Source: Stutzerimonas sp. S1 | GTDB taxonomy: Bacteria; Pseudomonadota; Gammaproteobacteria; Pseudomonadales; Pseudomonadaceae | Reading direction: 5' to 3' | Assembly (NCBI RefSeq): GCF_025966695.1 | Contig: NZ_JAOEIY010000003.1 | Location: 434,001-498,000, forward strand | DNA length: 64,000 nt | Part shown: piece after piece, positions 26,135 to 34,781 of the stretch | Numbering within the stretch: position 1 is the stretch's first letter | Layout: each line of letters begins with the position of its first letter | The notes under the pieces: model-generated | Database searches by the model: none | What the model was told of the DNA's origin: nothing | The model's input: only the letters and a program-made list of their open reading frames with translations | Made by a program: the position numbers and the translations under genes

Positions 26135-26971
26135 CTAGGAAACGCCGTCAGATGAAGCGGACAAGTCACGCCATTGCTCGATTTCTTCCTTCACCTTTTC
26201 GAGCTTGCTGGTAATCGCGTGGTAGGCGTCGGACCCCGCGACGTAACGGAGCGGCGGCTTTTCGATGCTGGCCAGCTGCACAAGCGCTTCACCCAGTTTG
26301 GCGGGATCGCCTGTCTGGCGATGGTTGTTGGCGGCTGAGCCTGCCTTGATCTTCGCGGTAAACGTTGCGTAATCCCCAAGCCCATTGGCGCCGAAAGCTG
26401 CGGAGCTTGGATCGAGAAAATCCGTACGGAACACGCCGGGCTCAACCAGTGTAACCGTGATGTCGAATTGGCTGACTTCCTGAGCCAGCGACTCGGAAAA
26501 TCCCTCCACGGCGAATTTGGAGGCGCAGTACAGCGCGGCGCCGCCCATAGCTACCACGCCGGCTACAGACGAGACATTGAAGATATGGCCGCTGCGCTGC
26601 TTGCGCATGATCGGCAAGGCCGCTCGGCATAGGTTGAACACACCGAATACGTTGGTGGCGAACTGTCGCTCGGCATCGCTGGCTGTATTTTCTTCGAATG
26701 GGGCGAGTTGCCCATAGCCGGCGTTGTTGACCAGCACATCGATGCGTCCGAAGCGTGTGATGGCAGCCTCAACCGCCGCTGCTGCCTGGTCTTCGCGGGT
26801 AACGTCGAGCTCCACTGCAAGCGTCTGTTCTGGAGCTTGCGCGACGAACTGCTCCAGCTGTTCGAGCCGGCGGGCGCTGACCACTACACTATCGCCAGCG
26901 GCGAGCGCTGCCTGAGCAATCGCCGCGCCGAGGCCGCGAGAAGCCCCGGTAATGAACCAGGTTCTGCTCAT
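26135..26971 (-). CDS. short-chain dehydrogenase/reductase (oxidoreductase type)
   Basis: 278 residues, MSRTWFITGASRGLG at the N-terminus with GASRGLG at 8-14, Asn-Asn-Ala-Gly near 86, and YCASK near 149. The C-terminal extension (IEQWRDLSASSD) belongs to a common subgroup of stand-alone SDRs resembling retinol or ketosteroid dehydrogenases. It lies 46 bases downstream of the ferredoxin reductase. It may oxidise the hydroxyl group introduced by a P450, for example 7-hydroxy to 7-oxo; this is inference from neighbours. Confidence 0.83.
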   Translation of the reverse strand: MSRTWFITGASRGLGAAIAQAALAAGDSVVVSARRLEQLEQFVAQAPEQTLAVELDVTREDQAAAAVEAAITRFGRIDVLVNNAGYGQLAPFEENTASDAERQFATNVFGVFNLCRAALPIMRKQRSGHIFNVSSVAGVVAMGGAALYCASKFAVEGFSESLAQEVSQFDITVTLVEPGVFRTDFLDPSSAAFGANGLGDYATFTAKIKAGSAANNHRQTGDPAKLGEALVQLASIEKPPLRYVAGSDAYHAITSKLEKVKEEIEQWRDLSASSDGVS

Positions 26972-27017
26972 TTCATGTTCCTTTAGGTGGTGGTCAATGC
27001 CTGCTTGCCATCGAGGT

Positions 27018-28253
27018 TCAATCGCGGTTGGCCGCTTCCCAGGCTTTCAGATCGAAGCCCTCGGCAGCCGCTGTCTGGGGAGTGAGCCTAGGCGGGCGGG
27101 CAAGAATCTTGCGTGCGGCCATGTGATCGCCCATGCGATTACAGGACTCCACAGCAACCAGATGCTGATTGCGGAAACACAAGACCGATACTTCCCGCGA
27201 CTCGACCGAGCCTAGCACTACGGTGCTGTCGTAGCCGGTCGAGAGCCCGGCTATCTGCAATTTGAGGTTGCCCTGATCTGTCCAGAACCACGGCAAGGCG
27301 GAGTAGGGCGCGGGCTTGCCCGTCAGCCGCGCCGCGATGCAGCGGCCCTGATCGACGGCGTTCTGCACCGACTCAAGCCGGGTTGGCTGCTCATCGTTAT
27401 ATAGACAGGGGAAGCAAGCGGCATCGCCAAGGGCGGAAATCTGTGGATCCACGGTGAGCAGGCTGGCGTCGACCTTGATGCCGTTTTCGATCTGTAGGCC
27501 TGCTTCCGCCGCCAATCGTACATTGGGGATCACGCCGATGCCGAAGACCACGAGGTCGGCCGGGAGCGTACGGCCACCGGAAGTTTCCACGGCACAAACC
27601 CGCCCGTTGTCGCCAACCACGCGCGCGAGACCCTGACGAAAGTCGAAATGGACGCCCCAATGTTCATGTGCATCCCTGAATAGCTCCGACATTTCTCGCG
27701 ACAGTGCGCGGGCCATTGGGCGATCACCCAGTTCCAGCACATGAACGCTAGTGCCAAGCGCTGCTGCGACTGCTGCGAATTCGAGGCCGATAAAGCCGGC
27801 GCCAACCACGACGACATTTCGCGCTTCCTTTACCAGCGGCGCCAGCACATCAGCATCGGCCTTGGCCTTGATGCCGAAAACACCCTCCAGTTCGGCACCA
27901 GGAACGGGCAGCGGACGATTGTGCGCGCCGGTGGCAAGCACCAGATGGTCGTAGGTGGCAACGGCGCCGGAAGCGAGCAATACCCTGCGGTTCAAACGGT
28001 CTATCGCCGTGGCCTGGTCATGCAACAGCTCGATACGTTGAGTGTCGAAGAATTCGGCAGGACGGAAGAGCAGACTCGTCTCGGTGATCTTGCCGAGCAG
28101 GTAGGCCTTGGACAGAGGCGGCCGCTGATAGGGCAGGCCAGGCTCATCACCGATTAGGGTGATTTTTCCGTCATAGCCTTCCTGACGCAGCGAGGCAGCT
28201 ACCTGAAAGCCGGCGTGGCCGGCACCGATGATCACTACCGAGGCGAGTGACAT
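27018..28253 (-). CDS. FAD-dependent ferredoxin reductase (BphA4/putidaredoxin reductase type)
   Basis: 411 residues. FAD motif IIGAGHAGFQ at the N-terminus, PYQRPPLSK near residue 41, ATGAHNRPLP, NAD motif VVVGAGFIGLEFAA near 150, GIGVIPN, and ALGDAACF as the second FAD contact. The length is normal for oxygenase-coupled ferredoxin reductases. It is 33 bases downstream of a [2Fe-2S] ferredoxin, so the pair should pass NADH electrons to the P450s. It is the only ferredoxin reductase in the window and may serve the Rieske dioxygenases through DitA3 too. Confidence 0.92.
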   Translation of the reverse strand: MSLASVVIIGAGHAGFQVAASLRQEGYDGKITLIGDEPGLPYQRPPLSKAYLLGKITETSLLFRPAEFFDTQRIELLHDQATAIDRLNRRVLLASGAVATYDHLVLATGAHNRPLPVPGAELEGVFGIKAKADADVLAPLVKEARNVVVVGAGFIGLEFAAVAAALGTSVHVLELGDRPMARALSREMSELFRDAHEHWGVHFDFRQGLARVVGDNGRVCAVETSGGRTLPADLVVFGIGVIPNVRLAAEAGLQIENGIKVDASLLTVDPQISALGDAACFPCLYNDEQPTRLESVQNAVDQGRCIAARLTGKPAPYSALPWFWTDQGNLKLQIAGLSTGYDSTVVLGSVESREVSVLCFRNQHLVAVESCNRMGDHMAARKILARPPRLTPQTAAAEGFDLKAWEAANRD

Positions 28254-28286
28254 AAGACCTCCTTGAATTACGCTAGCATTCGGCGC

Positions 28287-28607
28287 TTAGAATTGGGACT
28301 CGGGCAGGTGGATAACCAACCCGTCCATGGCTTCGCTGATCACCAGCTGACAGGTCAACCGGCTGTTCTCGCGCCGCTCGAACGCATAGTCCAGCATGTC
28401 CGACTCCATGCCTTCGGCGGCAGGAAGTCTTTGCATCCACGCTTCTTCGACGTAAGCGTGACACGTCGCGCATGCGCAGGCTCCACCGCAGTCCGCCGGA
28501 AGTCCGGGAACCGAGGCAAAGGTTGCGGCCTGCATCACCGACTGACCGATGGCACCGCTAACCTGATGTTGCGTGCCGTTGTGTTCGATAAAGATCAAGG
28601 TAGGCAT
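28287..28607 (-). CDS. [2Fe-2S] ferredoxin (putidaredoxin/adrenodoxin type)
   Basis: 106 residues. Cluster ligands Cys40, Cys46, Cys49 and Cys86 fit the C-x5-C-x2-C-x36-C spacing in ADCGGACACATCHAYV and RLTCQLVI, the signature of P450-linked and adrenodoxin-like ferredoxins. It is followed by its reductase and preceded by an MFS permease. It probably donates electrons to the P450 at 52.3 kb and once also to the broken one at 12.3 kb. Confidence 0.92.
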   Translation of the reverse strand: MPTLIFIEHNGTQHQVSGAIGQSVMQAATFASVPGLPADCGGACACATCHAYVEEAWMQRLPAAEGMESDMLDYAFERRENSRLTCQLVISEAMDGLVIHLPESQF

Positions 28608-28631
28608 GGTCTGCTCCGTTTTTATTGTGGG

Positions 28632-29900
28632 TCAGGGATGGGTCAGCATGGGCAACGCGGCAAAGCGCGGTGTTCGCCCCAATGTAAGCAGCAACAGCGG
28701 GCCAACGAGGCAACAGGCGGCTGAGTAGAGCAGCATGGCGTTGTAATTTCCGGTGGTGCTCAGCATGTACGCGAACAGCAACGGGGCGAGAGCAGAGGCC
28801 ACGGTGTTCAAGCCTTGATGCACGCCGAACAGCCGGCCGTATTCGCGCAGACCGAAATAGCGTGCGATCAGAAATGCGGCTATATCGAACTCCGCCCCGG
28901 CGCCAAAGCCGACGAGCACCGCGGCCAGCAGCAGTGAAGAAAACTCCCCCGTTCCGCTGAGATAGATCGCACATCCGATGGCTGGAAGCGCCAGGCTAAT
29001 GGCCGATATTCCGGGCGGCCACACACGGTCGAGTAAATAGCCGATCAACATGCGGCCGAAAATAAGCGAAAAGCCAAAGCCGCTGAAGATCAAATTCGCA
29101 TCGCTTGCCGACAAGCCTCTGGACTGCAGCATCGGTACCGTGCTGGTGACCATTCCCACGATCGAGGAAATTACCAGCCCGAGCGCGAGGTTGCAGGTCC
29201 AAAACTTTCGCGAGGTCATACCTTTGCGGAAGGACATGCCGGGCAGTTTCTGTAGATCGGCCTCCCTTTTGTCTGACTGGGCCCCGGCAGCGCCTGGAAC
29301 CTTAAACCAAAGTAGGATAAGCGGAAGCAGTACCAGCAGATTCAGCAAAGCCAGAATTACGAACGCGGCGCGCCAGTCCCATTGGCCGATCCCCCAGGCC
29401 ATCAATGGGGGAATGGTTGCGGCCGTGATGCCTGTGCCGGACAACCCGATCGCCAGAGCCAGCCCACGGTTGCGGTCGTACCAAAGGCTGAGCAATTGGG
29501 TCCAGGTGACTGCCAGCGCACCCATGCCAAGAATGGGTAGTACGGCGAAGGCGAAATACAGCGACCAGATAGATCCAGTCAACAACGTGGTTGCTAGGTA
29601 ACCGAGAGAGAGCAGTAGCAGGGAAACGACGGTGACCCGCTTCATGCCGTAGCGAAGGTTGAACCAGCCGACAAGCTGCAGCGAAATGACCGCGCCACCG
29701 AACAGAAAAGTGATGCTTGCTTGAAGCTCACTCTTGCTCCAGCCAAAGGCGTCGCCCAGCGGTACGACGAGGGTACCGAAGCCGTAGAGAAGTGCCGCGT
29801 TGATACTGATCGCGACGCCCGCCACGGCGAGAATCAGGATTTTCCAGCTCTGGCGAAATTCGAGGGTATCGATCGCCACTTCGCTCTTCGAAGGGGGCAT
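28632..29900 (-). CDS. MFS transporter (oxalate/monocarboxylate type), second copy
   Basis: A 422-residue, 12-helix permease with the same signatures as the one at 15.6 kb: ALLYGFGTLVVPLGDAFGWSKSELQASITFLF, LWYDRNRGLALAIGLSGTG, and AGAEFDIAAFLIARYFGLREYGRLFG. It is the first gene of the minus-strand set with ferredoxin, reductase, SDR and a second MFS gene. A dyad at 29974-29991 lies 74 bases upstream. Probably a carboxylate (resin acid) permease. Confidence 0.85.
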   Translation of the reverse strand: MPPSKSEVAIDTLEFRQSWKILILAVAGVAISINAALLYGFGTLVVPLGDAFGWSKSELQASITFLFGGAVISLQLVGWFNLRYGMKRVTVVSLLLLSLGYLATTLLTGSIWSLYFAFAVLPILGMGALAVTWTQLLSLWYDRNRGLALAIGLSGTGITAATIPPLMAWGIGQWDWRAAFVILALLNLLVLLPLILLWFKVPGAAGAQSDKREADLQKLPGMSFRKGMTSRKFWTCNLALGLVISSIVGMVTSTVPMLQSRGLSASDANLIFSGFGFSLIFGRMLIGYLLDRVWPPGISAISLALPAIGCAIYLSGTGEFSSLLLAAVLVGFGAGAEFDIAAFLIARYFGLREYGRLFGVHQGLNTVASALAPLLFAYMLSTTGNYNAMLLYSAACCLVGPLLLLTLGRTPRFAALPMLTHP

Positions 29901-29973
29901 GGTTTGGCTTCCTTATAGATTTTGTTGAGCCAAGTGAAACGCGGTGTACTGTTGAATTCTTAATATGAAATCA

Positions 29974-29991
29974 AATACTGTATTGAGAATA
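29974..29991. promoter_or_regulatory. TATTCT-type dyad in the MFS/chemoreceptor divergent region
   Basis: AATACT-N6-AGAATA. Read on the minus strand it is TATTCT-CAATAC-AGTATT, closely matching the dyad upstream of ditR (TATTCT-CAGTAT-AGAATA). It sits between the divergent MFS and chemoreceptor genes and could serve either. Confidence 0.45.
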
Positions 29992-30044
29992 AAGCGACTG
30001 TGGCAGCTTGTCTAGCCATAGAGGCTCAAACTTATAACAACAAG

Positions 30045-31730
30045 ATGAGAACAATCATGCCAACCCTAGGCAGCTTCACCATTGGAGCAAAGCTCCTCTT
30101 GCTTCCGCTGTTTTTCATCGTCTCGCTGGTCTTCCTTTCGGGCGTCGCCTACCAGGGGCTTGAAAAGCAGCAGGCCGTGATAGATGAAATAGACCAGTTG
30201 CGATTTCAACAATACAAGCGGGTTCTTGAAACGTCCGCGGCTTCCCAGACGGCGATGATCAACGCGTACGCCATGGTGGTCCGAATTCTCGAGTCCAATG
30301 GGCAGGCTTCAAGTGAGGAGCTGGAGTTCTATCTGGAAGAGATGGATTTGAGTTCCGCTGAGATGCTAAGCCTGCTTGACACGGCGGCGAAAGAAACACG
30401 GCTTGTCGAGGATGAGCAGACTGCTTACCAGACCGTGCGGGAACAAGCGGAAATTTATGCGCACGGTTTGGCGGACATGAAACAGGCAGCCCTGAGCTAC
30501 CCACCGCAAGCGGTATCGCTTCTTGGCATTGTACGTTCGGATTTCAACAGTCTTTCCGGGCAGTTCAGCCGCTTGCTAACGCTGCAGGAAGAGCTCACCT
30601 CCGCTGCGTTTGCCGGCGCCAGCGACCGGGTGAAAACCGTAGTGGAAGTGCTCGCCGGCGTGCTGTTAGCTGCAATGGCGGTGTCCTTGCTGGCGAGCGT
30701 CATGTTGCGGGGCCAGATTGTCCGATCCATCCGTGTAATCGAGCGCGCGTCGATCAAGCTGCGCGATGGCGATCTGACTCAGCGTGTACGAATCATCGGT
30801 CGTGACGAAATCGCCCATACAGGCCAAGCGTTCAACGAGCTGATCGAGAGCTTTCAGCAGGCGGTGCGGCGCGTGGCGGGCGTGGCGGCAGCAGTGGGGG
30901 CTTCGGCGGAGGAGCTGGTTGTGACATCGACGCAGGTCGCGCAGAGTTCGGCCAGTCAATCCTCTGCAGTGACGGAGGTATCCGCTACGGTCGAGCAAAT
31001 GAGCGCTGGCATCGCCTCGATATCGTCCCATGCCCAAGAACTGCGCAGTTCCGCCGATGCCAGCCTGAAGGGGGCTGAGGCGGGGCACTCGACACTGACG
31101 CGACTGCTTCGAGAAATAGAAAGCGTGCGCCAGGCCTTCGCCGCCATCCGCGTGTCGGTGGGTGATTTCGTAGAGAGCACATCGGCAATCACAGCGAGCA
31201 TCACGCAGGTAAAGGAATTGTCGGCTCAGACCAATCTTCTTGCATTGAACGCGGCGATAGAGGCGGCACGTGCAGGCGAGAGCGGGCGAGGCTTCAGCGT
31301 GGTCGCCGACGAGGTAAGGAATCTGGCGCAACGCTCTGCTCTGGCAGCGAATTCAATCAATGACCTCACCTTGAGGTTGGATGATCAGTCGGGAGTGGTC
31401 GACCAAGCGCTGCAAGCTGGTACGGTCGCGCTGGACGACAGCAGTAAGCTCCTCGTGGAACTTGAGAGGACGCTGCAACAGGCAGCCGCGCTGGTAGGGG
31501 ATTCGACACGCGGCGTGGATGAGATCGCAAGGGCAGTCGAGACTCAAAGTGAAGGTGGGCGTGATATAGCCTCGAATGTTGAGCGCATAGCGCGTATGGC
31601 TGGCGAGGGGGATGCGATCACTCACAGTGTTGCAAGCGCTGTTGCGGGGCTTCGCGAGCTTTCACAGGAACTCAACCTTGCGGTGGGCCGTTTCAGCTTC
31701 GAATCTGAAGCGATGGAATGTTCAAAATAA
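30045..31730 (+). CDS. methyl-accepting chemotaxis protein
   Basis: About 561 residues; an ATG at 30057 is an alternative start and neither has a strong ribosome site. TM1 ([20 protein letters not shown]) is at about residues 14-33, followed by a periplasmic helical ligand domain of about 165 residues, TM2 near 203-222 and a HAMP domain with [22 protein letters not shown]. Last comes the coiled signalling domain with the conserved hairpin tip [20 protein letters not shown]. There is no C-terminal NWETF-like CheR tether. It is directly upstream of ditA3, so a receptor for diterpenoids or pathway products is likely; the ligand is inferred from place only. Confidence 0.9.
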   Translation: MRTIMPTLGSFTIGAKLLLLPLFFIVSLVFLSGVAYQGLEKQQAVIDEIDQLRFQQYKRVLETSAASQTAMINAYAMVVRILESNGQASSEELEFYLEEMDLSSAEMLSLLDTAAKETRLVEDEQTAYQTVREQAEIYAHGLADMKQAALSYPPQAVSLLGIVRSDFNSLSGQFSRLLTLQEELTSAAFAGASDRVKTVVEVLAGVLLAAMAVSLLASVMLRGQIVRSIRVIERASIKLRDGDLTQRVRIIGRDEIAHTGQAFNELIESFQQAVRRVAGVAAAVGASAEELVVTSTQVAQSSASQSSAVTEVSATVEQMSAGIASISSHAQELRSSADASLKGAEAGHSTLTRLLREIESVRQAFAAIRVSVGDFVESTSAITASITQVKELSAQTNLLALNAAIEAARAGESGRGFSVVADEVRNLAQRSALAANSINDLTLRLDDQSGVVDQALQAGTVALDDSSKLLVELERTLQQAAALVGDSTRGVDEIARAVETQSEGGRDIASNVERIARMAGEGDAITHSVASAVAGLRELSQELNLAVGRFSFESEAMECSK

Positions 31731-31734
31731 TAAT

Positions 31735-31757
31735 GTACAAAAAATCGATAAGTGTTC
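31735..31757. promoter_or_regulatory. shared N13 dyad upstream of ditA3
   Basis: GTACA-N13-TGTTC with centre AAAAATCGATAAG, ending 38 bases before the ditA3 start. The ditA3 promoter of P. abietaniphila is known to be induced by abietanes and activated by DitR, so this is a candidate site for that control. Confidence 0.65.
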
Positions 31758-31795
31758 ATTATCGGTGGTAGCTGGACCTGATAAGGAGACAAGAA

Positions 31796-32014
31796 ATGAG
31801 TTCAGAAAAAGTACAATTCAAAGTGGTTGCTGACCGTAGCCGCTGCTGTGGATATGGTCTGTGCGCGTCAGTCTGCCCGAGCATCTACAAGCTCGATGCA
31901 GATGGTCTTGTGTATCTCGATAGTGATCTTGTTCCCGTAGAGCTCGAAGAAGAAGCCCGCGAGGGTGCGGCCGCTTGCCCCGCCGAAGCGATTTGGCTCG
32001 AAGAAATCAAATGA
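31796..32014 (+). CDS. ditA3: [3Fe-4S]-type ferredoxin of the diterpenoid dioxygenase
   Basis: 72 residues from ATG after AAGGAGACAAGAA. Ligands are Cys17, Cys23 and Cys61-Pro; the position that would complete a 4Fe cluster is Tyr20, which points to a [3Fe-4S] centre. Cys18 and Cys27 are extra. A ferredoxin of this type, instead of the usual Rieske ferredoxin, is the known oddity of the abietane dioxygenase system. It carries electrons to DitA1A2 and is the only such ferredoxin here, although the window has two dioxygenases. It heads ditA3-B-C-D-E. Confidence 0.9.
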   Translation: MSSEKVQFKVVADRSRCCGYGLCASVCPSIYKLDADGLVYLDSDLVPVELEEEAREGAAACPAEAIWLEEIK

Positions 32015-32078
32015 ACTACGAATCGGCCTAGGCGCTGGTAGTTAGGACTAGGCAGAACGGGGTATCGGGAGGACAGCA

Positions 32079-32840
32079 ATGGTGGGTCGCTTACAGAACA
32101 AGGTTGCGCTGATCACCGGTACTGGTGGTGGGCAGGGCAGGGCAGCCGCACTGCGTTTCGCTCAAGAAGGCGCCATTGTGGTCGGCTGCGACTTCAATGG
32201 GCCGGCGCATGAGGAAACCGCTGCGCTGATGCAGGAGCAGGGTTTCCGCTTATATGGCATGGCTCCGCTGGATCTTGGCGACCACGAACAGGCCAAGGCC
32301 TGGATCGACGCCGCCGTGGCCGAGCACGGTCGCATCGACATCCTATATAACAACGCTTCGGCCGCGCGTTTTGGTGCGGTTAACGAGATGTCGATCGATG
32401 ACTGGCACTACACCATCCGGAACGAGTTGGACCTGCTGTTCTACACCACCAAATACGCTTGGCATCATCTTGCCGAGCAGCGTGGCGTGATTATCAATAT
32501 TTCATCCACTGCAGCTTGGGGCGGCTCCAAGGTCGCCGGTATATCGGCGCATTCGGCTGCGAAGGGTGCGGTGGTGTCCTTTACCCGCCAGCTCGCGGTG
32601 GAAGGTGCGCCGGTTGGCATACGAGCTGTCAGCCTCAGCCCCGGATTCGTTGCGACGCCTGGTACCCGAGCATTTCTGGAAAATCCGGAAGCGCGTGCAG
32701 CGTTGCTAGATGGCGTACTAATGGATCGTCCCGGTGAGCCTGAAGAGGTGGTCGCCATGGCACTGTTTGTGGCTTCTAGTGAGGCCTCGTTCATTACCGG
32801 GTCGGATTTCGTCATAGACGGCGGTCTGCTTGCAATCTAG
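32079..32840 (+). CDS. ditB: SDR, dihydrodiol dehydrogenase candidate
   Basis: 253 residues. GTGGGQG near residue 15, CDFNG with Asp after beta-2 (NAD type), YNNAS near 90, and SSTAAW. The expected catalytic YxxxK reads His158-SAA-Lys162, so Tyr is replaced by His. It ends in GSDFVIDGGLLAI. In the dit pathway the step after DitA is oxidation of a cis-dihydrodiol to a catechol, and gene order puts this protein there. The ATG follows GGGAGGACAGCA. The His substitution makes the exact chemistry worth testing. Confidence 0.82.
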   Translation: MVGRLQNKVALITGTGGGQGRAAALRFAQEGAIVVGCDFNGPAHEETAALMQEQGFRLYGMAPLDLGDHEQAKAWIDAAVAEHGRIDILYNNASAARFGAVNEMSIDDWHYTIRNELDLLFYTTKYAWHHLAEQRGVIINISSTAAWGGSKVAGISAHSAAKGAVVSFTRQLAVEGAPVGIRAVSLSPGFVATPGTRAFLENPEARAALLDGVLMDRPGEPEEVVAMALFVASSEASFITGSDFVIDGGLLAI

Positions 32841-32901
32841 CAGCGCCCGTGCGGGCACCGGTGGCGCCCGTGAACCTAGAACAACAAAGAGGTGAATTCT
32901 C

Positions 32902-33843
32902 GTGGATATAATCGGCATCGGTTACATGGGCTTCGAAACCACTAAACTCGATGAGTGGCGTGACTATGGTCCAAACGTCATGGGCTTCGGAATCGGCCGC
33001 AGTCCCGAGAGCGACCCCGATTCGCTTTATTTCAAGATCGACGATCGTCGCCATCGTTTTGCCTTCCACCCCGGTAAGGTCGACCGTCTCGCCTATATAG
33101 GCTGGGAAGCGATAGGGCGGATGGCCTTTGAGGATGCATTGAAGAAGTTCACCGCTGCCGGCGTCGAGTTCACCCGCGGCGACGCGGAGCTTTGCGAGAA
33201 GCGCGGCGTGCGCGAGCTGATCCGTTTTCGCGATCCGGTCGGCTATCAGCATGAACTATTTTACGCACAAAAATGGACGCCACGCTCCTTTATGCCAGGG
33301 CGTTGCCATGGCGGCTTCGTTGCCAATGAGCGTGGTGCTGGCCACGTCGTGGTGATCACGCCGGAATACGGCCCCGAACTCGAGAATTTCCTGATCAATG
33401 TGATGGGCTTCAGCTGGTATGGCGCCGGCGCAGGCAAGGGCCGCACTGGCTTTTTCCGTTCCAAACTGAACCATCACACCAGCCATGACATCGCATATGG
33501 TTTTGGGCCGGGGCGTATGGGTGTGCAGCACGTCGGTATCGTTGTCAACAGCATCCGCGACGTTGGAGAGACCTACGACATCGTACGTAAACGTGAGCTG
33601 CCAATGATGATGACGCTCGGTCAGCATGCGCAGGACCCGCACGTGTCCTTCTACCATTTCACGCCTTCGGGCTTCGCCATCGAGACTATCGCCGAGATCG
33701 AGCCGTGGCAGGGCGATCCGTTCGAGCTCAATCCAGAAGTGTTGAGCGTGTGGGGGCATGAAATGGTTGGCCCGATCCTCGGCCCGAGCGTAAAAACGCC
33801 TGAAGAGGTGCTCGATCCGGACTATTTGGCCAGCAAGCGCTGA
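32902..33843 (+). CDS. ditC: extradiol ring-cleavage dioxygenase
   Basis: 313 residues from a GTG start with AAAGAGGTG nine bases upstream. Type I two-domain extradiol enzyme. Metal ligands are His148, His210 and Glu261; His195, His242 and Tyr251 match the catalytic trio of BphC. DitC of P. abietaniphila is known as the ring-cleavage enzyme acting after DitA and DitB on the catechol formed from 7-oxodehydroabietate. It sits between ditB and an FAH-family gene, whose start is two bases past the ditC stop. Confidence 0.92.
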   Translation: MDIIGIGYMGFETTKLDEWRDYGPNVMGFGIGRSPESDPDSLYFKIDDRRHRFAFHPGKVDRLAYIGWEAIGRMAFEDALKKFTAAGVEFTRGDAELCEKRGVRELIRFRDPVGYQHELFYAQKWTPRSFMPGRCHGGFVANERGAGHVVVITPEYGPELENFLINVMGFSWYGAGAGKGRTGFFRSKLNHHTSHDIAYGFGPGRMGVQHVGIVVNSIRDVGETYDIVRKRELPMMMTLGQHAQDPHVSFYHFTPSGFAIETIAEIEPWQGDPFELNPEVLSVWGHEMVGPILGPSVKTPEEVLDPDYLASKR

Positions 33844-33844
33844 G

Positions 33845-34741
33845 ATGCGCATTGCGCGTGTGGAGGTTGCCGGTGAGGCCTTTTGGGCCTTGCTGGACGC
33901 CGACAGCGTACGCCTGCGGGCCATTCGTGCGTCTTTCAGTGAATGGGTAAAAACGGTTGGTGATCAAGGGGAAGCGGCGCTGGACCTCGACCCTGAGTGG
34001 ATTCCGCTATCGGCGTGCCGCCTGTTACCGCCACTTCACCCTGGCGGGCGCATTTTCGGCGTTGGTCTCAACTATCTAACCCATCTCGAGCGGCTAGGTA
34101 GTAAAACACCGGCACATACCTTGGCGTATTCGATTCCGGAATCGGCTCTGGTTGGTGCGGGAGATGATATTCAGTTTCCTGCCGTGACGGATGAGCTCGA
34201 CTACGAGGTTGAGCTGGTCGCTGTGGTCGCGCGTCCTTTATTGGACGAGCCGCAGGCGAGCTCGTGCTTGCTCGGCTATACGGTTGGCAATGACATCAGT
34301 GCGCGGGATGCAGGCCGGCTGATCGGCCGTCTCGACCTTCTTACACAAAAGGCGATGGATCGCACCACGCCAATAGGTCCCTGGATCGTTACGCTCGATG
34401 AACTCGGTGGTCCCGGTCAGCCAGCACTGAATTTGCAACTAAGCGTCAATGGTGAACTGCGTCAGCGGGACAACACTGGAAACATGATTTTCCCGGTGGA
34501 CGAGCTACTGAACTACCTCGATGCACGGATAGCGCTTCGCCCAGGGGATCTGGTTTTTACTGGCTCGACGCATGGCGTGGCGCTAGAAACGGGCAACTTC
34601 CTCAAACCCGGCGATGCGATCGATGCCCGAATTGAGGGCGTTGGGCAGCTGTGCAACCGCGTCGGTGAGCGGCGCGAGCTGCATGCTGCACGCAAGGTGG
34701 GCCGGCTTGGGCTGCCTGCGGGTGATGACGTTATAGGCTAA
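33845..34741 (+). CDS. ditD: fumarylacetoacetate hydrolase (FAH) family isomerase/decarboxylase
   Basis: 298 residues with the FAH catalytic-domain pattern: GVGLNYLTHLERLG near residue 75, the metal-binding Glu residues in DELDYEVELVAVV near 120, TVGNDISARD near 147 and GDLVFTGSTHGVA near 235. Enzymes of this family cleave C-C bonds or decarboxylate and isomerise meta-cleavage products. It begins one base after the ditC stop codon and so is coupled to the ring-cleavage enzyme. It is one of three FAH-family enzymes in the dit core. Confidence 0.85.
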   Translation: MRIARVEVAGEAFWALLDADSVRLRAIRASFSEWVKTVGDQGEAALDLDPEWIPLSACRLLPPLHPGGRIFGVGLNYLTHLERLGSKTPAHTLAYSIPESALVGAGDDIQFPAVTDELDYEVELVAVVARPLLDEPQASSCLLGYTVGNDISARDAGRLIGRLDLLTQKAMDRTTPIGPWIVTLDELGGPGQPALNLQLSVNGELRQRDNTGNMIFPVDELLNYLDARIALRPGDLVFTGSTHGVALETGNFLKPGDAIDARIEGVGQLCNRVGERRELHAARKVGRLGLPAGDDVIG

Positions 34742-34781
34742 CTGGCGCCCATCGTTCGCGGCCTTGTGTGAAGGAGCAGCA

